Source: Rhea pennata (lineage: Eukaryota; Chordata; Aves; Rheiformes; Rheidae). Taken from it: 64,000 nucleotides of DNA. Of this stretch, positions 1 through 10,600 are shown in pieces. The stretch covers positions 13,859,501-13,923,500 of the forward strand of contig NC_084674.1 in assembly GCF_028389875.1 (NCBI RefSeq), in the 5' to 3' direction. The notes below the pieces were generated by a model. It was not told the origin of the DNA. It saw only the letters and a program-made list of their open reading frames with translations, and did not search any database. Positions within the stretch are counted from its first letter, which is position 1; each line of letters begins with the position of its first letter. A program made the translations under genes and the position numbers.

Positions 1-1500
1 TCCCGGCCGGGTGCTCAGTTCGCTGCAGGACAGCGGTGAGAGATGCCTCCTGGCGCTGTCAGGACATGACGAGTGCGGAGAGAGGCTTCCAGCCCTGCCC
101 CGTGGCCGGGCCGGGAAGGGGCTGATTTCAAAGCGAGGTGCTCCTCCTGGCCGCGGGGATTAGGCAGCTGAGGGCTCGCATTGTTTTCCCAGGTTGCGGA
201 GGGGTTGATGGCAGGCAGGATTAGTCTGGCACAGCTTCCCTGTGTGCTCTAGGAGGCACAATAGGACCTTGAAGAGAAGAAGCTGCACAGATGACAGATG
301 AGAGGAGCATCTCTCAGCAGCCGCTGCCTCTGCACGCACGTGGGGTGCGTGCTGGGCTGTCGGGACAAGTGCTGCTCTGCGGCTCAGTGCCTGCCAGGAA
401 ACCCTTCCCTTAACCATGTGCCCAGGGACTCCTTCCCCCACGCTGCTGGGCCTGGGGCTGCCAGCGGCCTCTCCAGGGTGTGCAGAGCAGTGGCAGAGAT
501 GTGGTTCCCTTCTCTGCATGGAGCTTGGAGGGCAGAGAGAGCACATGGTGGCATTGAGCATCCCTGCTGCAGCCAGCGCTCTTCCCTGAGGCACATCCAC
601 ATCTCCCCTTCTCCCACCCAAAGCCATTGCTGCCATTCAGGACATCTAGAGACCCCTGGGACGCTGGGACAGGGGCACCTGTGCAGGCCCAACAGAGCCT
701 GGGAAAAGGGCGCATGCAGATAAACAGGTAACAAGTGCATAGGGAGCTATTTCTTTAAAATTTTAATCATTTGTGATCAGAAACAGTCAGAACTCTAAAT
801 CAGTGCAGTTAGAAGCTGAAACGTGGAAGTCCTGTGAGGCAGTGGTGATGTACATCCCTCGCAGGGCTGCCGCCCGTCAGGGATCTCCCTCTCCCAGACC
901 TGCGCCCAGCATCGCGGGCTCTCACGGTGGCCTGTGGCCATGGCATGCTCCAGTGCAGCGGTGGAAAGCGTCGTAACAACGGGACTCGGCAAACTGTGTG
1001 GAGAGCCAGCCGCTGGGTGGCACCTCCTTCCCAAAAACCTTGCCTTTGGATGGGCGGCCCAGGCCTCCTCGGGAGGGGATGGGATGCGGGTGGGCTGAAT
1101 GCTGCTCCAGCAGCAGGGCTTGGGGTCCCTGCATAGGACCCTTTGCCTTCCCTGCTCTCCTGCTCCCATCCCCTGGCTCTGTGCCCCAGCTGACTGGGTG
1201 CGTCTGGTGAACCAGAGCAAAGTCTTTTCTTCTGGAAAGAGGAGAAGCAGTCGGCGGGAGGAGAGGTCTTTCCTTGCCCATTCAGTCACTACAGCAGCCA
1301 CGCTTGTGCTACCAGATTTTTGCTGAAGTGACTGGGAGCCAGGTTTAAGCTCAAAGAAAGACGTGCCCAAGCCGAGCAGGGGCAGGCTGGCAGCCCAGCA
1401 CCAGAGCACGCCGAGTGGGGTGCAGAGCCGCGCCACCAGTGAGCTGCAGTGATTGCCCAGCTCGCGGCAGAAACCACAGCTGCGCGCCGCCCTGCCGTTG
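1..1500. other. Intergenic, nothing recognised
   Basis: Moderately GC-rich unique DNA. Several overlapping ORFs of 60-350 codons occur on both strands but none shows a known domain, a consistent splice frame or repeat homology. By synteny it should lie between RPN1 and GATA2. Confidence 0.6.
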
Positions 1501-2250
1501 CTCGTCCCTGATAACTCGCTGCCGAATGTGAGCGTGCGCCGTTGCCTGCCCGGCCCAGCTCTGTCCGCGGGGGTCGTCCCCGGACTGGAGCCGCCCTGCC
1601 GCCTGGGGCAGCCCGGCCTCCCGGGGGTGCAGCGCGGCTCTGCCCGGCAGCGGTCGGTCCGGGCTGTGCCTCGGACGCGCCTGAGCCACGGGAAGAAGGA
1701 AGACGGCCACTGCAGAGCAGGCCCAGCAGAGCCACGCAGCCTCTGCCTTCGCCACGGGCCACCACGTGCCATCGGAAGTCCTGCCAGCCAGGCTGAGAAC
1801 CAAGGAGACTCAAAACACCTCAGGCTTTTTTGTACCCTCTCCACCCCAGGATCGGAGGCCTGGGACGGCCTGGGACGGTGAGGGCAGACCGGGGCTGGGC
1901 TCAGTCCGCGGAGGCCGAGGGGGATCGCGGTGCCGGCGCGCTCTCACGGAGGCCGCGTGAGCATCCGTTAGGCGCCGCGGGCCAGGCCCCAGCCCTCCCC
2001 GGGCTGGTGCGCCCTGTTTGTGAAACACACCGCGCTTGCGGTTGACCAGAGCGCTGAAATAAGCCCGGCCGGAATTGGTGCACTGCTCTGTATCCTGATG
2101 TGGTGAGCTCAGAGCGGCACGGGTGGGGGCAGCCCCACTGGGGTGACTGGTGGCAGGGAGCGCGCCGGGACGGCGGAGCTCGGCACCGCCGGCGCGAGGA
2201 CCGTGCGCAGGGCCCCGCGAGGCCCCGGAAAGCTCAGCCGGGCACTAACG
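1500..2250. promoter_or_regulatory. Small CpG island, no associated gene recognised
   Basis: CpG-dense from about 1,500 to 1,690 and again from 1,850 to 2,240, with scattered GC boxes. No convincing start exon or donor site could be assigned. It may be an orphan island or the start of an unannotated transcript. Confidence 0.45.
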
Positions 2251-5200
2251 GAACTGTGATAAAAATGAATGTGACCAGGACAGCGGCGCGGGGGAGATTA
2301 ATGTCTGATTGTCAAAAGGGAGGAAACCCGGGCGGACAGCACTCAAACAGATACTGGAACGTGCTGGGGGGGCCAAGGCGGCAGATGCTGCTTTTCCCGG
2401 CATTGCTGCAGCTGCAGATCCGCATCTCCCCCTGCAGCCTTCAGAAGGAGAAGAGGGGACGAAGGGTTTGTCCAAAGCGTACGTATCACCCTTGCCAAGG
2501 CCTGTGCCCCAAACGCCCCCGTCCCTGCAGGTGGGGGACCTGCCCCTCCGGAGCGGCCCCAGCAACGACATTAGCAGCGCTTGTTGCCCGACTGCTGCAG
2601 CAATCGCTGCTGTGGGTCCCTGCCAAGGCCAGATTTCCTGGGTGCTTCCCAGCAGCTGTTTAACCATTCCCACCACCTGAGCTCAGGTGTGGTGGGAGAG
2701 CTCCTGGCTGCAGCAAGGTGCTTTGCCATAGCTACCTGCAGTAACAAATTGCCCTTGTTATTGCTATCAGCTTCTCTGGCCTCATATGCACTTGCAGAGA
2801 AACCCGGTTGCCTGGCATGTCCTACAACGCCTCTGGTATCCAATATCCAGTATCACTCCAGCTTCTGCAGGACCTGCAGCTTCCTGCCATGCAGGTGCAG
2901 GATCCTCCTGGAAGTACACCTTGCTCCATCATCTCCAGCGAGTGCATCAGCACTTTTCTCTCCAGCTGTCCTTTCTCATCTGCTCTGGTCTCCTTCTCCT
3001 TGAATTTCTCTCCTTCCTTTTAGAGGAGCCTGGGCACCGCAGCAGTGACCCTACCCAAGGTATCAGGGCTTACATCTACCTTCAGTGGCCCTGCTTCACA
3101 CTCCCTGCCCTGCACAGCACAACTCATCATTGGGCTGAGGCTGGGCTGGAGCTAATCCAAGGCACCACACAGCCTCTGTGGCTGGCCAGGTGAGACACTA
3201 GCTAGCCCTAGGGCAACATGCACATCTAATGGGTCCCACTCTCTTCTCCACCTGGGTGAGGCAAGCCATGCACCCACCTGGCCTTCAGTGCACCTCTCCC
3301 TCCCTTTCCTTCCTTATCCCCCTCTGTGCCCAGGGCTCTTTCCCACTCTGTCTGTCTCTCCCAAAGGTGCTTCCTGCCCCTTAAAACCCTTCCAAGGCAT
3401 CTTCCCAAATAAAAGTCTCACCAAGTTAAGTCAAAGAACAGGATGCTCAAACTGGGGCTTAACTAGCTCCAGGATCTGGGCTCTAGCTGGGGTCATATCT
3501 GCTGGATCCTTCATGGTAAGTCCTGTTTGCACCTTCTCCATGCTTCCATCCCACATCCCTTTTCCTCTCTGCCCATGATGGGGGCAGGTTTTGGCTCTGG
3601 GCTAACCCCAGACCGCCGCCGGCCAATCGGTAAAATAGCTCAAAACCCAGTCAGAACTAATAGAAACTTGGGGGGGGGGGGGGAGGACCGACTGGTGGCG
3701 CCTGCAGTCCCCCCGTTTCTGTGCCCCAGCCCTGGTGCCTAGCCGAGTGGTCCTAACCAGGGACAAGTGTGGGCTTGCAGGGACACCTGGTGGCTGCCAG
3801 CCTCACTGCGTCCCCAGGGTCCTGAGCAAGCGACCACACCGTAGTGGCAAGATTTTGTCCTGGGGAGCAGCAGGGAGTAATAACACCCTTGTCGCCGCGT
3901 GGGAAATGTGCGCCTCCCTCTTGAGAGCATTGCCAGGGAATTCCACGTTGCCCATTTTCAGATCCTTGGGCATCGGCTGACTAGTGGGCATGTGTATGAT
4001 ATGGAGGCCTGGTTTACACATGACATTCCCTGAGCAGCTGCAACTCCTTGTTATCTGCTGTACCGAGGAGAAGGAGGGGGAACAAATAACACCCTTTCCT
4101 CCATCCCTCACTGAGCTAGGTGAAGGCAGGAGGAGGCATTTTCTATCTTAGCCCCTTTCCAGTTTGGTTTCCTTCTCCCCGCTTTGCTGGTCTGATGGAT
4201 GGGGAGCTGCACACACATATTCACGTGCCGACCGAGCTCTTGTGAAGGAAATGCCTCCTCCTGCTTGTGAAGTTGGAGCTGGCCAGCACTAGCGTTGGAG
4301 CAGGCACAGCAAGCACAGATACAAACTCAGTGACAATTCGTATTTTATGAGTAGTGAAATCTTCTAGAACACAATTAAGAGAAGAGTGATGGGACAGTGT
4401 CTTGCTGGTTCCCTGCCTGGTCTCAGCCTGCATTTGTTCCTTCACCACATTTGTTGAACAAGTAGAGATGCTGCGTGGAGGTGTAAAAAAATCAAAGTCC
4501 ACTTGCAAATCATTAGCAAACAGTGAGGACTGCCAGTTTCAGCGCTGCCCTCCAGCAGATCTCCCATCCTAGCAGCGTGCAAGAGCTCATTCCTCTCTGA
4601 GCAGAGGCAGGGATGTCTGGACAGGGCTGAGATTTGATTGCTGTTCATAAAGCTGCCCTGCAGAGGCACTCTGTACCCGGGGTGCCTGATACTGCAAAGG
4701 TAGCTAAAGCTCCTGCCTGCTCTGCTCCTCTGGCACAGGGCACCCTTCCCCAGGCTAATCCAGTCCTCTGTGGGCAGAGTGGGTCTGGAGCGCCTCGGTG
4801 CCCTGTGCTGGCGTAGGCAGGGGGCACTGCGGGGCCACGAACCAGCAGGAGCAGAGTGAGGAGGGAGAGGGGCAGAGTAGGTCCGTGTTGCTGCTGAAAC
4901 ACTGCTTGTGAAACTTCACCCAGCCTACGGGATGCCTGTGGCTAACGTGGCTTTTGCTAGTGTGAACGAGTCCCTAAAACCCACGGTGCCATTGGTACTG
5001 GCCCTTTCTCGTCTGTGCCCCTGGTTCTTGCAGGGCTGAGCCCATGCGAGCCACCACAGGACGAGCAGGCCGGTTCTCACACTCTTCACTCACTGCATCC
5101 CACGGGAATGCAGTGCCCTTGGCAGGGATGTGCTTGGGTTGTTGGCAAGGAGGCAGGTACTTGCTAAAGTAAAGCAAAGAGGCTTTTGCATCCGGCTGCC

Positions 5201-5700
5201 TACTGGAGATCAGCAGCTTGTGTTATTTATGCCAACAGGGCTGTCTCCCTTGCTCAGGGCTGTGGGAATATTTCAGCCACAGGGCAAAAGATGAATACCA
5301 TCTTCCGTTTCTCAGCTCTGCCCTATAATTTATTTGGAAAATGCTAGGTGCTCCAGCTTTGCCCAGCTCTGTCCTGCCAGCTCCTCTTCAAACAAGTCAG
5401 GTCTTATATATCCTAAACACTAGCTCCTGCTGCCAGGGACCATCTTCTCCAGCACTCTCCAGTGAGCTCTGGGACGATGCTTTCTCTGATGCTCTGCTTT
5501 CATAAATCCTTCCTTAGTTTTAAGCACCTAAATAATTTGCCTCCCCTGTGCTGGTACTCGGTTGATCCTTGCCCCTGATGCAGGCTGCTCACCCATTACA
5601 TGTGGCTTTGCTCTTTCAGCACTTTCTTCTTCTCTAAATCCTTTTCCTCCGGCACCTCTGAATTTCTCCCACTTGTGGTATCTCTGGGATACCTGGGAGT
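2250..5700. other. Intergenic, with a possible transcription-factor cluster near 4.0-4.2 kb
   Basis: Unique DNA with a G14 run at about 3669-3683. An E-box CAGCTG (4035-4040), GATA sites TTATCT (4051-4056) and CTATCTT (4143-4149), and ETS-type TTTCCT (4095-4100, 4168-4173) are clustered within 140 bp. No exon was recognised. Confidence 0.5.
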
Positions 5701-5739
5701 ATATCCTGGGTATAACTGGGATGGAGAGGCGAGAGAGCA

Positions 5740-7600
5740 GATTCGGGAGGGTGGCCGTGGCCGTGTGGTTGGAGGCACAGCGGCACGGGGGCGGCCGGCT
5801 GAGCGGGGCAGAGCCTGCGTGCCTGGGCCGACCTCTCCCCCTCGCGCGGAGGGCACCTGGCACGGTACGCGGCGTGGCTCCTGCCGGCACTGGCCGCTCG
5901 CTGCTTGTGTCCTGGCCACCTCTGCGCTCCAGAAGGCCTCGGGAGTGGGGTCGCTCTCCTTCCAGCGCCTCCTGCCACACCAGATGCATCTCCCAGGTCA
6001 CTCTAGGCTCAGGTCGGCTTCAGCGGCTGCACAGGGCACCCAGCCATGTCCCTGCTGGCCAGGCGGTGCTCTGCACCCCCGGGTCCTGCTCCACCATGTG
6101 CCATGCGCCCACCCCGACGTCCGCATGAGGCAGCTGCGGAGCCCCCGGCGCCAGCCCGACGCCTTGGCCGGGCTCCCCGAGCGGCTCCGCGCGGCGGCGC
6201 CGGGGCCGGCAGCCGCCCCGGGGAGGAGCGGGCGCCTCAGCGGCTCGACCGGGGCCCGGCGTTGAACAGCCCCAGCGGGCTCACGGCCGCGCCGGCGGGG
6301 CGGCAGCGCCCGGGGTGGCCCCGGAGCAGCTCCCGGAGCCGCGGGGAAGTTTCCTGTTTGCTGGCCCGGCGGAGGCGTCGGGTCCTCAACCGCTGCCAGG
6401 CGGCCGCTTCCGGCAGAGGCTCCAGCCCGGAGCCCCCCTGCACTATCAGCTTGCCAGATGCCTTTTTCAGGATACTGTGGTAAAACCGTGCAGGGCAGGC
6501 GCTGTCATCTGGGGTTTTCGCCGGTGTCAGCCTCAAAGACAAATTGGACGAGGGGAGAGAGAGAGGGAGGAATAAGAAGGCGGGCTGCCCGCCGCCGGCC
6601 TTCGGTGGGGCCGGCCTGCGCGGCGGCGCGGCGATGGGTCCCCCAAGCGGCGGCGGCGGCGGCATGGCGGCGCGGCGATGGCGATGGCGATGGCGACGGC
6701 GGCGGCGGGCCAGGCGGCCGCCATGGCACCATGGCGGCGGCGGGCTGGTGTCGGCCCCTAGTGGCGGCGGGGGCGGCGCGGCACGTGGCGGCCGCGGGCC
6801 CCCTGCGCGCGCGCGCACGGCCCTGCCGGCCCACCCGTGCGGAGGCCGACACGGCCGCGGCGTCAGTGCCCGCCGGCCGGGCCTCGGCGAGGGGCCGCCA
6901 TTGCCCGCCGGGGCGTCCTCCCCGCCGTCGCCACCGCCGCCCCCCGCCTCGGGGGCCGGCCGAGTGCGCACGCCGCGCTGCGGGCTGGCGGCGGGGAGGC
7001 CGCGTGGTGCCCGCCACAGCCGCCCTCGACGCCCGCCGCGGCGCCGCCGGACAGGCCAGCGCCCCGGCGCGCTCCCCGCCGGCGTGGGGCCCCGAGGCGG
7101 CGGCGCGGCCACCCGGCGCGGGTTCACCCAGCGGCACCACAGCCCCCAGCGCCCGGGCAGCAGCGGCCGGGGGCGCCCGGGGCGCCCCGCGTTAGCCACC
7201 CCGGAGGTCCTCCCAGGTGGCCGGTCCGTGGCCGCTAGATGGTGCTGGCAGCTGCCGTGTACTGGGAGGACTGGGAGCCGCGGCTGGGCCGCCATGGTGG
7301 GAAACGGCTTACGAAGAGCAGTGGTGGGCGCGCTTCCCTCCGCCGCCGCGGGCGAGCGGGACACGCGGCCCGTCCCCGGCGCGCCTCCGCGCGCAGAAGC
7401 CAGGCTAGGGCGCCGTGGCGGTGCCGCGGGCGCAGGCGGCGGAAGGCTGGGCGCGACCCCTCCGCGCGCGGGGCCGGGCTGCGCCCGCGGCTGCGCGCTG
7501 GTGGAGACCTGGCGCCCGCAGAGCTCATTCCTGATGGGAAGAATTTACTCCGAGTTAAGCCTGGTGGTGCTTCTTGCTTGGAGAAATAGGGGGAAAAAAA
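5740..7600. promoter_or_regulatory. Large orphan CpG island
   Basis: The most CpG-dense part of the window, with ATGGCGGC YY1-type cores, a GATGGC hexamer run near 6675-6700, and long shadow ORFs on both strands that reflect lack of A/T rather than coding. Two CTCF-like motifs lie inside (6749-6768 minus, 7229-7247 plus). Its size is typical of a gene promoter, but I could not identify the gene. A start codon in strong Kozak context (GCCGCCATGG) lies near 7290 on the plus strand; no conserved protein follows. Confidence 0.6.
7229..7247 (+). promoter_or_regulatory. CTCF-like motif
   Basis: TGGCCGCTAGATGGTGCTG fits the 19-bp CTCF consensus at nearly all informative positions, in forward orientation. 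It lies in the orphan CpG island. Confidence 0.55.
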
Positions 7601-7619
7601 AAAGAAAAGAAGTTGTTGG

Positions 7620-10600
7620 TCCCTGGGGAGCAAGGGGATGCGTTAATATGAGGGGAGGAGAAAGTGTCGTTAGCTCAGAAACAGAACTAGCAATCGCCAC
7701 CCGTGGAAGACAGGTGTGGGGGCTGGCCCAGGCTGGCGGTGGGGATGGACAGGAATTACAGCGCGCTGGACTATAAACCTGCAACTCTCTCGGGTCCCTG
7801 AATTAGAGCATCCAGTGGAGGATGGCTTTGACCTCCTGAGCTGGCTTTAATTCTGCAGTTTCCCTTGGAGGACTGTAACTGAGAAGTCAAAGAGGGAGAA
7901 GCTGTTCTTTTGCTTGGGGGCCCTGGGACCGAGGCCATGTCTGGGGTGTGGGTGGCAAGGAGCCATATGCCCATACAAAGAGAAGCGGCAGTGTGTCCAG
8001 AGGGCAGACAGGAGCAGGGAGCTGCCACGGAGGCTCTCCTCTGGGAACCAGCGCTGGCCCGGCAGTGCAGGGATCAGCTGTGACTCCCACCCAGCATGAT
8101 CTAGGCCATGCTGAGCCAGGGACAAGAAATCATGGCTGCTTGTCTTCACCAGCCAATCTTGCATGTACGTAGTTTCCTTTTCCTTCTACTTTTCTCCTTT
8201 CTTCGTTTTGTTCCCTTTCTTGTGGAAGCAGATTTCAGCCCTTCCAACCTTTTGGTTCCAGACTCTGCACAGGAGAAACACTAATCACAGACTCCCAGCA
8301 GAGCTCAGTTTAATTACCCGTGAGATGTTAATCTGCTGGAGGGTCTCGTACTCCTTTATCAGAGCCTTCCTTTACCTTCTGCTGCTCTGCAATTCCCCTG
8401 ACAGATGCCCCTCAACTCTTCACAGCCTCTCCAGGCAATTTGTTCTGAACAAGACCGCAGGTGAAATTGCTAGCTCAGAAAAGCCTCTGTGCACAGAAGC
8501 AGACAGAGAAACCCTGCTGTGCCGCAGCTCTGAGCCCTTTCTTGGAAGGCGGTCTGTTTTGGGAGGCAATGGAAAGTCATCTCCATCTGCTGGAGTCTCT
8601 GCCTGGACTTCCTCCTGCTACAACTGGAGCACACAAGTCTCAGGCTGGGCAGACCCAGCTGAAAGAAAGAGGAGACCTTGTGCTTGGATCCCTTGGTGGC
8701 AGTGTTGTCCCCTCTGCCAAAAGCTGGCTGTTGTGGTTTGGGAACCAGATGTATCCAATCCCTCATGCTTGATGAGCAGATAGGCCTGGAAGAAATAAGG
8801 GATATCCTTGGAAAGAACAGCTGGAGTTCTGGCAGATCCTGAAGCAAATCAGAAATGGTCCTAGCAAGGCCAGCCCTTCCCTGGCTAGACCTGCTGGACT
8901 GACCCTGGTGGTGGAGGCCAGCACGGTGACACCGGCTGCAGGGGTGCAGCAGCTGCAGGAGGAAAGCAGGTGCAACTTGAGCTGCATGGAGGAGAGACCA
9001 AGTTCCCTGAGGGCCCCGCTGATGGGGACCCTGTCAGGCTCCTCCCTAGGGTGTCCAGCCTCGGTGAGCACCCTGGGACATGCATCTGGAACGGGGCATT
9101 TTCTTTACTTGTTGCTCAGAATAGAGCAGGGAGACCAGCCATCTCAGTTCTTTGAAATCTCCTTGGGTGCCTTCTGGGTTTGTAAAACCCAGCCACAAGA
9201 GAGGTTTTGAAGTTAGATCCCCTCAAGTTCCCAGAGACAAGGGGAAGGATAGGAGGAGGTTGGATAGCTACCTTCCTTTCCAGCCCATCTCTGTCCAGCT
9301 GGGATCCCTCAAGCAGGCAAACAGGACAAAGATGTCCTCTCTAGCCTCCTAGTCCAAGTGCTCTGTGGGGCAAGGAGTAGCAGGGGCCATCAGAAAGAGC
9401 TGTGAAAGGATGTGGCCACTCTCCTGTGGTGTCCTGGCAAGTGCCACCTGTGTCCTTGGAGGAGCTCTCAGCAGCTGCCTGCCACCGCACACTGTCACTT
9501 GGGCACACATCTGAGGAATTTGCTGTCCACTTTTACGGCTCCCAGGTTTGCCAGTGCTGCTGGGGGGATGATTCTGTCCCTTCCAGGTCCTGACATGATC
9601 CATCCTCCTCCTTCCCCAGCACAGCCCTTCTGAGCAGACCCTTCACTAGCCATCCTCCTCTTCCACCAGCACTGAGATGGGGAAGGATCCCTTAAAAAGC
9701 TGCTGTGATGGGACAGCAAGTACTGGGAGAGACAGCTTGTCCCTGGTCTGGGAAGGGAGGAGATGGATTGTCCAGGGTGGGACATGGGTAGGGGCAAGTC
9801 AGAAACAGAAGAGGGGAAAGGACCCTAGATGCTGAGATGCAGCAGCAGCTTCTTTGCTGGAGACATTGTCAGTCATGAGCCCAGAAGCAGCCCTGCCTTG
9901 ATCTCTGGGGTTTCCTGGCCTTTACTCTGTCTCTCTGGCTTAGGAATCATCCTTGTTAATTTTCTGTGGGGTTTTTGCCTCTCCCAGCGGGGGAATGCAT
10001 GGGGCTGAGTTCTCAGGTGGATTTGCTCCCCATCAGCATCCTCTAGTGGATAAACAGCAATGTGAACATGCAAATAAAGCCTGGTGCCTTCAAGGCAGCC
10101 CTCTTGGGTCCAGGGGAAGCCCTTCCTGCTGGGACTTGTCCTCTCATCTCTCCTGATCTCCTGCTTGCCAGTTCCCATGACATGCTGTGCAGGTACGAGC
10201 AATCCCTGGGGCAGAGTTTAGTCACATCTGCTCTGGCATTTGGGAAGAAGGACCAGGGCTCCCACAGCAAGCCCAGGGGTGGGACAGGCAGCATGTCTGT
10301 GACATGCATGGGAAGAAGTGCCCCCAATTCTACTCTGTGGGGTGGTAGGTGAATCAGGAGACAGGAGGGAACTGAGCAGCTCTGTTCCACTCTACCTCAA
10401 GGGCATAAGAGACTGGTAACCATTTCAGGAGCTTTCAATAGCTACTGGCCTACTTAATTTAAAAACCTGCATTTCTGTTCCTAGAGAGAAATAAGGCATA
10501 CAGCAGAGGAAGAGACACTGAAATGCACAGGCTGACCCCAGACTGCTTTCTAGGGGAGGCTGGGAAATGGCCAGCTGTTGGGGTGAGGAACCCACGAACC

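Noticed and set aside
795-1844. 349-codon minus-strand ORF
   Set aside because: Overlaps equally long frames on the other strand in a GC-rich stretch; composition is biased and no domain is visible.
3735-3800. tRNA A-box-like TAGCCGAGTGG and a CTCF-like GGGACACCTGGTGGC
   Set aside because: No B-box or cloverleaf follows the A-box, and the CTCF-like site lacks two core positions; both treated as chance.
6237-7776. ORFs of 245-410 codons in the 6-7.6 kb CpG island on both strands
   Set aside because: Long frames arise on all strands because A/T-rich stop codons are rare; the peptides are Arg/Pro/Gly/Ala low-complexity with no conserved motif.
8163-8783. 206-codon ORF on the plus strand
   Set aside because: No recognisable domain, no Kozak or splice support, and it crosses ordinary intergenic DNA; with moderate GC a frame of this length is expected occasionally in 64 kb.
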